Positions 9,793 through 17,320 of a DNA stretch of 64,000 bases are shown in pieces. The position numbers and the translations under genes are program-made. Numbering within the stretch: position 1 is the stretch's first letter; each line of letters begins with the position of its first letter. Below the pieces are notes generated by a model, which had not been told where the DNA came from, did not search any database, and saw only the letters and a program-made list of their open reading frames with translations. Source of the stretch: JBCCOW01 sp039025855 (lineage in GTDB: Bacteria > Planctomycetota > Phycisphaerae > Phycisphaerales > Phycisphaeraceae); NCBI GenBank assembly GCA_039025855.1, contig JBCCNL010000016.1, forward strand, positions 1 to 64,000, in the 5' to 3' direction.

Positions 9793-9927
9793 ACCACAGA
9801 GACACAGAGACACAGAGCAAGACAAAACACGACACCCTGACTCCTGTGCACTGGCGCACCGAATTCGGGCTTACAAGACCCGCATCCGTTCATCGCACTT
9901 CTCTGTGTCTCTGTGCCTCTGTGGTTC
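9793..9927. repeat. CACAGAG-armed inverted-repeat element, copy 2
   Basis: Arms at about 9793-9817 and 9903-9927 match as inverted repeats with one difference over 25 bases. The pattern is ACCACAG followed by AGACACAG units. They enclose about 85 bases unlike the centre of copy 1 at 3606-3749. The element fills the flhA-flhB gap and ends two bases before the flhB stop codon, so it has apparently been tolerated inside the flagellar operon. Confidence 0.78.
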
Positions 9928-9928
9928 A

Positions 9929-11005
9929 TTACGCAGCCACCGACCGACCCGCCAACCGATACACATACGCCAGCACCTCCGCGACCGCCGCGTAGTGCTC
10001 CTCCGGCACCTCCTGCCCGATCTCTACCCCGCTGTACAACGCCCGCGCCAACGGCTTCCGCTCCACCAACGGCACCCCGTTCGCCAACGCGATCTGCCTG
10101 ATCCGCATCGCCATGAAGTCCGCCCCCTTCGCCACCACCTTCGGCGCCCGCATCGTCCCCCCGTCGTACGACAACGCCACCGCGTAGTGCGTCGGGTTCG
10201 TCACCACCACATCGGCCTTCGGCACCGACTGCGCAATCCGCTGCATCGCCAGCTGACGAGCCACCCGCGCCCGACGCTGCTTCACCAGCGGGTCCCCGTC
10301 CATGTCCTTCATCTCCCGCTTGACCTCCTCCTTGGTCATCCGCAAATCCTTGGCCGTCTGCTGCCGCTGATACAGGTAATCCAGGATCGCCAGCACCATC
10401 AGGATCGCCGCCAACTTCAACGCCAACATAAAGACCATCCACGCCGCCGCCGCCAACGCCGCACCCGGGTCCAGCTGCGCCACCGCCAGCAAACGCCGGG
10501 CATCCATCGCGATAAACAAACCCGACACCACCGCGATCAGGACCAGCTTCCCCATGCTCATCACCAGCCGCATAAACGCCCGGGCATCCGCCAGCCGCTT
10601 GGTCCCCGCGATCGGGTCCAGCTTCGAGAGCTTCGGCACGATCGGCTTGCCCGTCAGCATGAACCCCACCTGGCACACCACCGCCACAATCGCCACCCCC
10701 ATCAACGTCAGCCCGAACGGCGCCAGCGTGGTCAACGCCAGCGCCACCGCGTGCCGCCACGCACCCGACAGCGACTCGATCCGCGTCGGGTTGCTGGTGA
10801 ACTCGCCCCCGAGCATGCTCGCCATCGACAAGGCCGTGCTCGCCAGCAGCCGCTCGCCAATCACCGCCAGAAGCACCACCCCCGCCAGCAGCGTGATCGC
10901 AGCCGTCAGGTCCTGGCTACGCGCAACGTTACCCTCCTTACGGGCCTCGCTCTTGCGTCGGCTCGTCGCCTCCTCGGTGCGCTCTTGTCCGGTCTGTTCA
11001 GGCAT
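9929..11005 (-). CDS. flhB: Flagellar export switch protein FlhB
   Basis: 358 residues. The N-terminus EQTGQERTEEATSRRKSEAR is the family start. Four hydrophobic segments span about residues 35-215. The cytoplasmic domain holds the self-cleavage motif NPTH in VVTNPTHYAVAL, where cleavage after Asn switches export from hook-type to filament-type substrates. VKREMKDMDGDP just before it is also typical. It is followed by flhA, separated by the repeat at 9793-9927, and preceded by fliR with a 35-base gap. Confidence 0.97.
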   Translation of the reverse strand: MPEQTGQERTEEATSRRKSEARKEGNVARSQDLTAAITLLAGVVLLAVIGERLLASTALSMASMLGGEFTSNPTRIESLSGAWRHAVALALTTLAPFGLTLMGVAIVAVVCQVGFMLTGKPIVPKLSKLDPIAGTKRLADARAFMRLVMSMGKLVLIAVVSGLFIAMDARRLLAVAQLDPGAALAAAAWMVFMLALKLAAILMVLAILDYLYQRQQTAKDLRMTKEEVKREMKDMDGDPLVKQRRARVARQLAMQRIAQSVPKADVVVTNPTHYAVALSYDGGTMRAPKVVAKGADFMAMRIRQIALANGVPLVERKPLARALYSGVEIGQEVPEEHYAAVAEVLAYVYRLAGRSVAA

Positions 11006-11040
11006 GGTTTGTATACATCCGTGTCGTGCTTACTCGGCCG

Positions 11041-11874
11041 TCAGTCCCGACCCGCGCTTGGCGGGGCCATGAAGTGCATCAACGCGTCCATCGTCTCCAA
11101 CAGCGAGTCCCGGTAGAGCATCGTGATCACCCCGACCGACGTGATCAGCATCACGCTGCCCGCCAAAATCCGGATCGAAAACCCAACGCTGAGGATGTTC
11201 ATCTGCGGGACGGTCCTGGCGATAAAACCCATCGCCACCGACTGCAGGAACATCAGGCACAGCACCGGGGCCGAGACCTTGATCGCCAGCTCGAACATCA
11301 CGCCCAGCAGCCCGACCGTCATCGCCACCAGCCCAGAGAAGTCGTGGAACCCGCCCATCGGCACGTGGCTGAACGACCCGATCAGCACCGCCAGCATCGC
11401 GTAGTGGCCACCCACGATCACGAACAGCGCTAATGCCGTCATGAACAGAAACTCGGCGATCACCGACGAGCTCTCGCCCAGCTCCGGGTTCACGATCTGC
11501 GCGAACGCCAGCCCGAGCTGCTGGTCGATGATGTTCCCGCCCACCTGCATCCCGATCAGCGGCAGGCTCGCGGTGTACCCCACGATGTACCCCAGCAGCA
11601 GCTCCAACGCCGCGACCGGCAGCAGCTGCCACAGCCCCAGGCTCTGCCCCATCATCGCCGACGCATGCGCGAACGCCGGCGACCCAGGCTCCGCCAGCAA
11701 CACCGGGTACACACACAACGACAGGATGAACACCAGCAGCGCCTTGACGTACCGCGGGATCGTGCCCGACCCCAGGATGGGCGAGAGCAGGAACACCCCA
11801 CTGAGCCGAAACAGCACCAGCAGCCACGGCACCAGGTGCATCTCGATCAAAGCAGTGGGAATCGTGACAGGCAT
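11041..11874 (-). CDS. fliR: Flagellar export apparatus protein FliR
   Basis: 277 residues, usual for FliR. It is almost wholly hydrophobic with about six membrane segments. Family features are LFRLSGVFLLSPILGSGTIP near the N-terminus, LLLGYIVGY, GNIIDQQLGLAFAQIVNPE, and a C-terminal MNILSVGFSIRILAG followed by LLETMDALMHF. With FliP and FliQ it forms the helical export gate in the membrane. It is ordered fliP-fliQ-fliR-flhB, the usual core order. No strong ribosome site precedes the ATG. Confidence 0.96.
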   Translation of the reverse strand: MPVTIPTALIEMHLVPWLLVLFRLSGVFLLSPILGSGTIPRYVKALLVFILSLCVYPVLLAEPGSPAFAHASAMMGQSLGLWQLLPVAALELLLGYIVGYTASLPLIGMQVGGNIIDQQLGLAFAQIVNPELGESSSVIAEFLFMTALALFVIVGGHYAMLAVLIGSFSHVPMGGFHDFSGLVAMTVGLLGVMFELAIKVSAPVLCLMFLQSVAMGFIARTVPQMNILSVGFSIRILAGSVMLITSVGVITMLYRDSLLETMDALMHFMAPPSAGRD

Positions 11875-11932
11875 TCACGGAGGAGTAAGGAGTACGAAGT
11901 AAGGAATAAGCAGCCAAACTATTCCAAGCCAT

Positions 11933-12187
11933 CTACTGGCCGGAGAACATCCGCGTGCTGAAGTCCGCGATCTTCTGGATCAGCCACGGCATCGACAGGA
12001 TCGCCACCGCCCCCATCCCCAGCATCTTGGGCACGAACGTCAGCGTCTGTTCCTGCACCTGCGTCACCGCCTGCAGCACGCTGATCGCCAACCCCACAAT
12101 CAACGCCGCCGCCAAGATCGGTGCCGAGAGCACCAGCATCAGCGTCAACGCTTCCCTCGTGATGTCCACCGCCTGATCAAATCCCAT
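11933..12187 (-). CDS. fliQ: Flagellar export apparatus protein FliQ
   Basis: 84 residues, close to the usual 85-90. Two membrane helices (about 15-38 and 50-72) flank the family motif LQAVTQVQEQTLTFVPK. FliQ wraps around the FliP/FliR core of the export gate. It lies between fliP and fliR. Its start is preceded by a short gap holding a foot-motif hairpin at 12204-12222. Confidence 0.96.
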   Translation of the reverse strand: MGFDQAVDITREALTLMLVLSAPILAAALIVGLAISVLQAVTQVQEQTLTFVPKMLGMGAVAILSMPWLIQKIADFSTRMFSGQ

Positions 12188-12196
12188 CGTTCCATT

Positions 12197-12222
12197 CCTT
12201 TAGCCCCCGGCTCTGCCGGGGG
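12197..12222 (-). repeat. GCTA-foot hairpin in the fliP-fliQ gap
   Basis: On the minus strand the element reads CCCCCGGC-AGA-GCCGGGGG followed by CTAAAGG. The 8-bp stem is perfect with a 3-base loop. It shares loop pattern and tail with the copy at 25948-25973 but has a changed stem base pair. It is oriented opposite to most other copies. Confidence 0.8.
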
Positions 12223-12272
12223 GCACGTGGCCAACCGGATGCGGCAGCGCGCACCCCAACCCCACCGCTTCC

Positions 12273-13265
12273 CTACGTCGTCACCCCCGGCACCGCAAAA
12301 CTGTTCAACAGGTTCCCCGCCACCAGGTTCCAGCCGTCCACCATCACAAACAGCAGCAGCTTGAACGGCAGCGAGATCAACACCGGCGGCAGCATCAGCA
12401 TGCCCATCGAGATCAGCACCGAGCTGACCACCATGTCGATCACCAGGAACGGCAGATACAACTGAAACCCCAGCAGGAATGCGACCTTGAGCTCGCTGAG
12501 CACGAACGCCGGGATCAGCGTCAGCATGTCCACGTCCGCCCGCCGAAGCTGCCCGGGCTCCGACGTGTCGATCTGCCGGTAGTTCAGGATCATGTAGACC
12601 GCGTCCCAGTTCCCCGCGTGCTCGATCTGCGCGAACATGAAGTCCCGCAGCGGCTGCTTCGCCCGCTCCCACGCCTCCATCTCCGTCATCCCGCTATTCG
12701 GGTCCTGCAACGGCTGCAACGCCTCGGTGTTGATCCGCTCGAACGTCGGGGCCATCACCAGCATCGTCAGGAACAGCGACAGCCCGACGATCACCTGCGA
12801 CGGCGGCAGCGTCTGCGTCCCCAGCGCCTGCCGGAGCAGCGCCAGCACGACAATGATCCGTGTGAAGCTCGTGCACATCACCAGGATGCTCGGCGCTAAC
12901 GACAACACCGAAAGCAGCAGCACGATCGACAGCGTCGTGCTCAACCCACCCCGCTCACCCGCTGTTGCCTCCGCACCCGACGCACCGCCCGACGCGTCCG
13001 TCGCCCGACCCGCGGGCAGCGCCTCGCTCGCCCGGTTCAGCACCGAGATCGGGTTCAGCGGGTCGTACGCCTCGGTCCGCCCTTCGCTCTCGAGCGATCC
13101 ACCGTCAATCCCGCCCACCCCTTCCACCGCTTCGGGACCGTCCCCGAGATCGCCGATCGGCTCAAGCGCCTGCCCCTCCGCCACCCCCGTCGGCAGCGTC
13201 ACCGCGATCACCCACGCCAGCACGATCCACAGCATCGACCACAGCATCGCGTGTCGTGTCGTCAC
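12273..13265 (-). CDS. fliP: Flagellar export apparatus protein FliP with long N-terminal extension
   Basis: 330 residues, against about 245-260 for common FliP. A signal peptide-like segment (about residues 7-31) is followed by an acidic, low-complexity insert up to about residue 105. The FliP core then begins at LSTTLSIVLLLSVLSLAPSI, with TSFTRIIVVLALLRQALGTQ, PFLVIDMVVSSVLISMGM and a final LLFVMVDGWNLVAGNLL. The start is a GTG whose last bases overlap the fliO stop (GTGA); an ATG six codons later is an alternative. FliP forms the pentamer of the export gate. Confidence 0.95.
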   Translation of the reverse strand: MTTRHAMLWSMLWIVLAWVIAVTLPTGVAEGQALEPIGDLGDGPEAVEGVGGIDGGSLESEGRTEAYDPLNPISVLNRASEALPAGRATDASGGASGAEATAGERGGLSTTLSIVLLLSVLSLAPSILVMCTSFTRIIVVLALLRQALGTQTLPPSQVIVGLSLFLTMLVMAPTFERINTEALQPLQDPNSGMTEMEAWERAKQPLRDFMFAQIEHAGNWDAVYMILNYRQIDTSEPGQLRRADVDMLTLIPAFVLSELKVAFLLGFQLYLPFLVIDMVVSSVLISMGMLMLPPVLISLPFKLLLFVMVDGWNLVAGNLLNSFAVPGVTT

Positions 13266-14125
13266 GCCACACCCCCCTTGCTCGTGCTCCCACCCGACAC
13301 AAACCGTAATTTTGCCTGCAGCCCCGACACCAGGTCACGCACCCGGTCCACCCGGTGTTCGCCCTCATCGCCGCCGGTCTCCGACACGTCCGGCTCATAC
13401 CCCGCACTCACCCCGCTCAGCACCTTGCCGAACCCGCCGGTTGCGCTGGTCGGCTTCGACGCCTCGACGGCCTGCATCAGGTCGGCCACCTCCACCGGAT
13501 CGGTCACTTCGCACAAAGTGCGTGTCCCCGCCGACGAATCACTGACCACCAACACCCGCCCGCCCACCCGCAGCAGCAGCACGTGGTTCCGCGGCGCAAT
13601 CATCGACCGGCTCAACACCTCCACCACCGCTGGCCCTGCCACACCGGACCGCCCGCCGAGCCCGAACAGCCCGCCACCGACGACCTTGCCCCCGAGCCTG
13701 GCGTAGCCCCAGCGGATCAGCAGCACGATGCCCAGCACCACGCCGAGGGCGGTCATCGTGTTGAGCATCCAGCCCGAACCCGATCCCGCCGCGTCTTCGG
13801 GCCCGATCAGCAACGCCTCGGTAGCCGTTGTCAGTGCGCCTTCATCGTCGGGCTGACCCAACGGCTGACGCTCCATCGGGTCCATCGGCGCTGGCGCGAC
13901 AGCCCCGGCAGCCAACGGGTTCAACGCCGACCGTGGACCCGACTGCATCGCTGCGTCGCGCTGACGCAGCCGTTCAGCCGCCGCCGCGATGACGTCGGTG
14001 TCCGACCCCGCAGGGTCGGCGTCTTCCGCGCAGGCCATGCCGGCCCAGCACGAAGCGAGCGCAAAAACTGCGCACCACGCCCAGACGTGATGCGCCGCTG
14101 CCATAGGTTTGAAATCGCGTATCAA
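13262..14125 (-). CDS. fliO: FliO-like flagellar export assembly protein
   Basis: 287 residues. A signal-like hydrophobic start (about 13-32) and a periplasmic low-complexity stretch lead to one membrane segment (about 128-148, MTALGVVLGIVLLIRWGYARLG). A small cytoplasmic domain follows with VVEVLSRSMIAPRNHVLLLRVGGRVLVVS, interrupted here only by description, which is the FliO/MopB pattern. FliO helps FliP oligomerise. The C-terminal region (about 240-287) is not conserved. Its stop overlaps the fliP start. The assignment rests on both this domain and its place before fliP. Confidence 0.85.
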   Translation of the reverse strand: MIRDFKPMAAAHHVWAWCAVFALASCWAGMACAEDADPAGSDTDVIAAAAERLRQRDAAMQSGPRSALNPLAAGAVAPAPMDPMERQPLGQPDDEGALTTATEALLIGPEDAAGSGSGWMLNTMTALGVVLGIVLLIRWGYARLGGKVVGGGLFGLGGRSGVAGPAVVEVLSRSMIAPRNHVLLLRVGGRVLVVSDSSAGTRTLCEVTDPVEVADLMQAVEASKPTSATGGFGKVLSGVSAGYEPDVSETGGDEGEHRVDRVRDLVSGLQAKLRFVSGGSTSKGGVA

Positions 14126-14192
14126 GGTTGGCCCTCCTGGCCAGCACTGCTTGTCCGCCGAGCATCCTGCTCAGCCGCCCTCTCCCGGCCCC

Positions 14193-14672
14193 TTAAGCCG
14201 TCGTCTCTCCGGTCGCCTCGCCCGCCGCACCGGGCAGCAGGTCCTGCACCGATTGATCGAGGTCGGCGATGATCTCGCTGATGCGGATACAGAAGTTGTC
14301 GTTCAGGACCAGCACCTCGCCGCGAGCGACGTGTCGGCCGTTCACATAAACATCCACCGGGTCGCCGGCGAGCTTGTCGAGTTCCACCACACTTCCCGCG
14401 CCGAGCTTGAGCACGTCTTCGACCAGCATCTCGGTCCGCCCGAGCTCGATGGTGACGGTGAGCTCGACGTCGCTGAGCAGGTCGATGCCCGCGAGGTCCG
14501 GCTCGGATGCGAAATCCGTCAGGCTCGCACCCATCACGTCCTGCAGGTCGTCGAGCGAGGTCTGCGCGTCGGCGAGCGCCTGCTGGATGCCCGAATCCTC
14601 GGTCGCAGCAGCCCCCGGCGCGGCGGCGCTGGGGGTGGCGGCGGGATCTGGAGTAGGGGTCGGGTCGGGCAT
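14193..14672 (-). CDS. fliN: Flagellar motor switch protein FliN
   Basis: 159 residues. The first 60 are Pro/Ala-rich and poorly conserved. The C-terminal 75 form one SpoA (SPOA/FliN) domain: VELTVTIELGRTEMLVEDV, LGAGSVVELDKLAGDPVDV, VARGEVLVLNDNFCIRI. FliN forms the lower C-ring with FliM and binds FliH during export. Only one SpoA domain is present, so this is not a FliM-FliN fusion and lacks a CheC-like part as in FliY. It directly follows fliL with no fliM between them. Confidence 0.93.
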   Translation of the reverse strand: MPDPTPTPDPAATPSAAAPGAAATEDSGIQQALADAQTSLDDLQDVMGASLTDFASEPDLAGIDLLSDVELTVTIELGRTEMLVEDVLKLGAGSVVELDKLAGDPVDVYVNGRHVARGEVLVLNDNFCIRISEIIADLDQSVQDLLPGAAGEATGETTA

Positions 14673-14707
14673 CGCGTCCTTGCTAGCCGGGGTGAACGTG
14701 GATTGGG

Positions 14708-15223
14708 TCAGATGTCGGTGCTGTACTGCTTCATGTTGGGGATGATGACTTCGAGGACGAACGTGTCGCCGTCCGGAGTGGTCCCCATCAGGTCATTGAG
14801 CGTGGCCTTGAGCTGCCGCTTGAGCGTCTGGCGTTCGGGCTCATTGAGGTGTGCCGGCTCGGCCCGCCGAAAGATCGTGGTCACACGGTCGCTGATCTTG
14901 CCCTCGTTGGAATCGATCAGCGCGAGAGCCGCTTTTTCATGCTTACTCTTCACCGTGATCTTGATCTCGGTGTCGTAAAGAAACGGCTGCCCGGTGCGGG
15001 TGTTCTGGAACTTGCCCGCGGTCACCAAGAGCTCGGTCGGCCGGTTTTCCGCAGCCTCGGGGTCTTCCAGTGCGGTCGTCGCCTCGACCTCGGATGGGCC
15101 GCCGGCCACCCAGAAGGCGATCCCGATCGCCAGCCCTTCCACGATCATGACCGCGGCGAGGACGATCGCCATCTTCATGGGGAACTTCTTCTGGGGTTGT
15201 TCGGCTTCGGCGCCTTCGGCCAT
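14708..15223 (-). CDS. fliL: Flagellar basal body-associated protein FliL
   Basis: 171 residues. A short charged cytoplasmic start leads into one membrane segment (about 18-40, MAIVLAAVMIVEGLAIGIAF). A periplasmic domain follows with KITVKSKHEKAALALID, a helix with Arg/Asp, and LNDLMGTTPDGDTFVLEVI. FliL assembles around the stator and supports torque. It lies downstream of motB across a 220-base gap and upstream of fliN, the spirochaete-type position. Confidence 0.88.
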   Translation of the reverse strand: MAEGAEAEQPQKKFPMKMAIVLAAVMIVEGLAIGIAFWVAGGPSEVEATTALEDPEAAENRPTELLVTAGKFQNTRTGQPFLYDTEIKITVKSKHEKAALALIDSNEGKISDRVTTIFRRAEPAHLNEPERQTLKRQLKATLNDLMGTTPDGDTFVLEVIIPNMKQYSTDI

Positions 15224-15380
15224 GGGTTGATCTCACAGGAGAGCTCGCGGACCGAAGAGATATCGGCCCTTCCGGCGGCGGGAGTTAAATCGTTGTGGGG
15301 CCCGGTTCAACTGCCGGGGTAGCGCCGTTCAACGCGTCGATGTGATCGTTACAGGCCACGCAATCGGTCGTCTGTGACGA

Positions 15381-15401
15381 GCCGGCCCGTGTCGGGCCGG
15401 C
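15381..15401. repeat. Perfect 9-bp hairpin in the motB-fliL gap
   Basis: GCCGGCCCG, loop TGT, CGGGCCGGC. It sits in a 220-base gap (15224-15443) that otherwise shows no gene. It has no T run on either side, so a Rho-independent terminator is not supported. It lacks the GCTA foot seen in other hairpins here. Confidence 0.6.
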
Positions 15402-15443
15402 CGGAGCAACACGTCCCGGCTCGCTGACCTGACCTTGCTCGCG

Positions 15444-16199
15444 CTACATCGGGTCGGGCTGATTCGGTTCCTGGTAGTCCTGCACCAAGGACTCGCTGAC
15501 GAAGACCTCGGCTCGGCGGTTCTGCAGGTTCTCGAACGAACCGACCGCCCGCGGATCGATCGGCTCACGGTCGGCATTGCCGACCAGGCGGATGCGTTCG
15601 GGGTCGATGCCGATGCGGTCGCCGGTGAGGTGGCGCTTGACGGCCCGGGCACGTTCGAAGCTCAGCTGATCGAGGTCTTCGAAGGACGAGCCGGTGCCGA
15701 GCAGGTCGAGGCTGGACGCGTGGCCGTGCACCTCGATGATGTTGGCGTTGCCCTTAAGCCCGATGGACTCGGCCATCTGCTGGAGCTGGGCTTTCGACTG
15801 GTCGGTGAGGTCGGCGGCGCCCGGATCAAAAACGATCTTGCCACCCACGGCGAAGAGCATGCCGGGGCGGATTTTGGTGACGCGGGGCTCTCGGCCGCGC
15901 TGCCCGGGGTCTTTGGAGTTGCTGCGGTTCGGAATCTTCTCCTGCCGCATGCGGATCGCTTCGAGCCGTTCGATCAGCGACAAGGCCGGGTCGTCCTTGG
16001 TGGGCAGCTTGCCGCCGCCGCCCTTCATGCCGAACGCCTTCTGGATCTCTTCGACCACCGCCTGGAAGTCGTCTTCCTTCTTGATCTCGGAGAACGAAAC
16101 GATCAGGACGAAGAAGCACAGCAGCAGGGTCACCATGTCGCCGTAGGTGACCATCCATTCCGGCGCACCGGCGGGCGGGCATTTGCACTTCCTGGCCAT
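15444..16199 (-). CDS. motB: Flagellar stator protein MotB
   Basis: 251 residues. One N-terminal membrane helix carries the ion-binding Asp21 in WMVTYGDMVTLLLCFF. A plug/linker region follows. An OmpA-type peptidoglycan-binding domain (about 125-240) has FDPGAADLT, IEVHGHAS, LSFERARAVKRHL and RRAEVFV. MotB anchors the MotA channel to the cell wall. A CKC pair near the N-terminus is unusual. It starts 18 bases after motA ends, consistent with co-translation. Confidence 0.95.
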   Translation of the reverse strand: MARKCKCPPAGAPEWMVTYGDMVTLLLCFFVLIVSFSEIKKEDDFQAVVEEIQKAFGMKGGGGKLPTKDDPALSLIERLEAIRMRQEKIPNRSNSKDPGQRGREPRVTKIRPGMLFAVGGKIVFDPGAADLTDQSKAQLQQMAESIGLKGNANIIEVHGHASSLDLLGTGSSFEDLDQLSFERARAVKRHLTGDRIGIDPERIRLVGNADREPIDPRAVGSFENLQNRRAEVFVSESLVQDYQEPNQPDPM

Positions 16200-16217
16200 G
16201 CTTGGGGGTTCCGGGGT

Positions 16218-16988
16218 TTAGGCGGCCTCTTCGCTAGCGGCGCGTTGGCCGGGCGGGAGGAAGGTGCGGAGCTTCTGCTCGACGATGCGGGGGTTATCGC
16301 CGGACTGGATCGACATCACGCCCTTGATGATCACCGTTTTGTAGAGGACCTCTTCCGCGGAGCGTTTGGCGAGGCGGTCAGCGAGGGGCAGGGCCAGGGC
16401 GTTGGCGACGATCGAGCCGTAGAGCGTGGTGAGCAGGGCGACGGCGAGGCCGGCCCCGATGGACGCGGGGTCGGAGAGGTCGGAGAGCATGGCGACCAGC
16501 CCGATGAGGGTCCCGATCATGCCCATGGCCGGGGCGTATTTGCCGACGGCTTCGAGCAGGCCCTTGCCGCTGTCGTGGCGCTCGACGAGGTTGTCGAGGT
16601 CGTTGGTCATGATCTGTTCGATCAGCTCGGGGTCGGTGCCGTCGACCGCCATCTGGATGCCGGAGACGATGAAGGCGTCGTCGACCTCCTTGATGCTGTT
16701 CTCGAGGCTGAGGATGCCGTCACGGCGGGCGATCTCGGCGTAGCCGACCATGTCTTCGATGAGCTGGTCGATGGAGGGGGCCTTGGCGAAGAAGACGCGC
16801 TTGGCGATCTTGGGCAGCTTCTTGATCGACCCGGCGGGTGAGCAGAAGAACAGCACGGTGATGGAAGCCCCGAAGACGAGGACGACCGACGGGATATCGA
16901 TGTAGACGCCGATCTTCCCGCCGAGCAGGAGGGTCCAGACGATCAGCAGCCAGGTGCCGATGAGGCCGAAAAGGATTCCGAGGTCCAT
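16218..16988 (-). CDS. motA: Flagellar stator protein MotA
   Basis: 256 residues, usual for MotA/TolQ-type stators. Membrane segments lie at about 3-25, 32-52, 145-170 and 180-205. Conserved parts are PSVVLVFGASI, GILSLENSIKE in the cytoplasmic loop, AVGKYAPAMGMIGTLIGLV with the functional Pro and Gly, and LAVALLTTLYGSIVAN. A charged C-terminus follows that contacts FliG. With MotB it makes the ion channel that drives rotation. It is preceded by flbD, the order seen in spirochaetes. Confidence 0.96.
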   Translation of the reverse strand: MDLGILFGLIGTWLLIVWTLLLGGKIGVYIDIPSVVLVFGASITVLFFCSPAGSIKKLPKIAKRVFFAKAPSIDQLIEDMVGYAEIARRDGILSLENSIKEVDDAFIVSGIQMAVDGTDPELIEQIMTNDLDNLVERHDSGKGLLEAVGKYAPAMGMIGTLIGLVAMLSDLSDPASIGAGLAVALLTTLYGSIVANALALPLADRLAKRSAEEVLYKTVIIKGVMSIQSGDNPRIVEQKLRTFLPPGQRAASEEAA

Positions 16989-17018
16989 GTTGCAAGTCCG
17001 TCCGTGGAGCTTGAGGGG

Positions 17019-17026
17019 TTATCGGA
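17019..17026 (-). promoter_or_regulatory. Possible sigma-28 -10 element upstream of motA
   Basis: The minus strand reads TCCGATAA, seven of eight matches to the FliA -10 consensus GCCGATAA, about 30 bases before the motA start. No good TAAA-type -35 lies at the usual 15-base spacing; the nearest TCAA is two bases too far. A late-class promoter for motAB would make sense because fliA is in this locus, but the site is weak. Confidence 0.3.
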
Positions 17027-17072
17027 GGGTTGAGGGGGTTGCGTTGAAAAGGGAGGGTGGTGGCAACTCCAA

Positions 17073-17103
17073 AGCTCGGGGGTGGCTACCCCTGGGCTTT
17101 AGG
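17073..17103 (+). repeat. GCTTTAGG-foot hairpin between flbD and motA
   Basis: AGCTCGGGGGT, loop GGCT, ACCCCTGGGCT, then TTAGG. Compared with the copy at 45413-45443 two stem positions differ, and on the plus strand both become G-U type pairs, so an RNA stem of 11 pairs is kept. Confidence 0.75.
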
Positions 17104-17113
17104 GGGTGGTGGG

Positions 17114-17311
17114 TTAAGACGGTGGGAGGAGTTTGCGGAGGGCCCGGCCGTAGTCGATGGCGAGGTCGACGACGTCCTGGAGGGACTCCTGGACGAGGAT
17201 GGTGTCGCCGTTGAGGAGCTTGATCGTGGTGTCGGGGTTGGACTCGACGGTGCGGATGATCTCGGCGTTGACGACGAGGGGCTTACCGTTGAGTCGGGTG
17301 ACGGTGATCAT
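17114..17311 (-). CDS. flbD: FlbD-family flagellar protein
   Basis: 65 residues matching the short FlbD family (also called YlzI) that lies between flgE and motA in spirochaetes and next to flgE in Bacillus. The pattern is MITVTRLNGKPLVVN at the start, then IIRTVESNPDTTIKLLNGD and VDLAIDYGRALRKLL. This is not the Caulobacter transcription factor of the same name. Its role is unclear. It starts nine bases after flgE ends. Confidence 0.9.
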   Translation of the reverse strand: MITVTRLNGKPLVVNAEIIRTVESNPDTTIKLLNGDTILVQESLQDVVDLAIDYGRALRKLLPPS

Positions 17312-17320
17312 GACGCGGGT

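Noticed and set aside
15381..15401. Hairpin in the motB-fliL gap as a Rho-independent terminator
   Set aside because: No T run follows on either strand, and the same-strand flagellar genes continue beyond it.
15435..16841. Rightward open frame of about 470 codons over motB and motA
   Set aside because: It is antisense to well-supported stator genes and shows no family pattern.
17114..17311. flbD as the Caulobacter sigma-54 activator FlbD
   Set aside because: At 65 residues it has no AAA+ or receiver domain; it belongs to the unrelated short family named the same.
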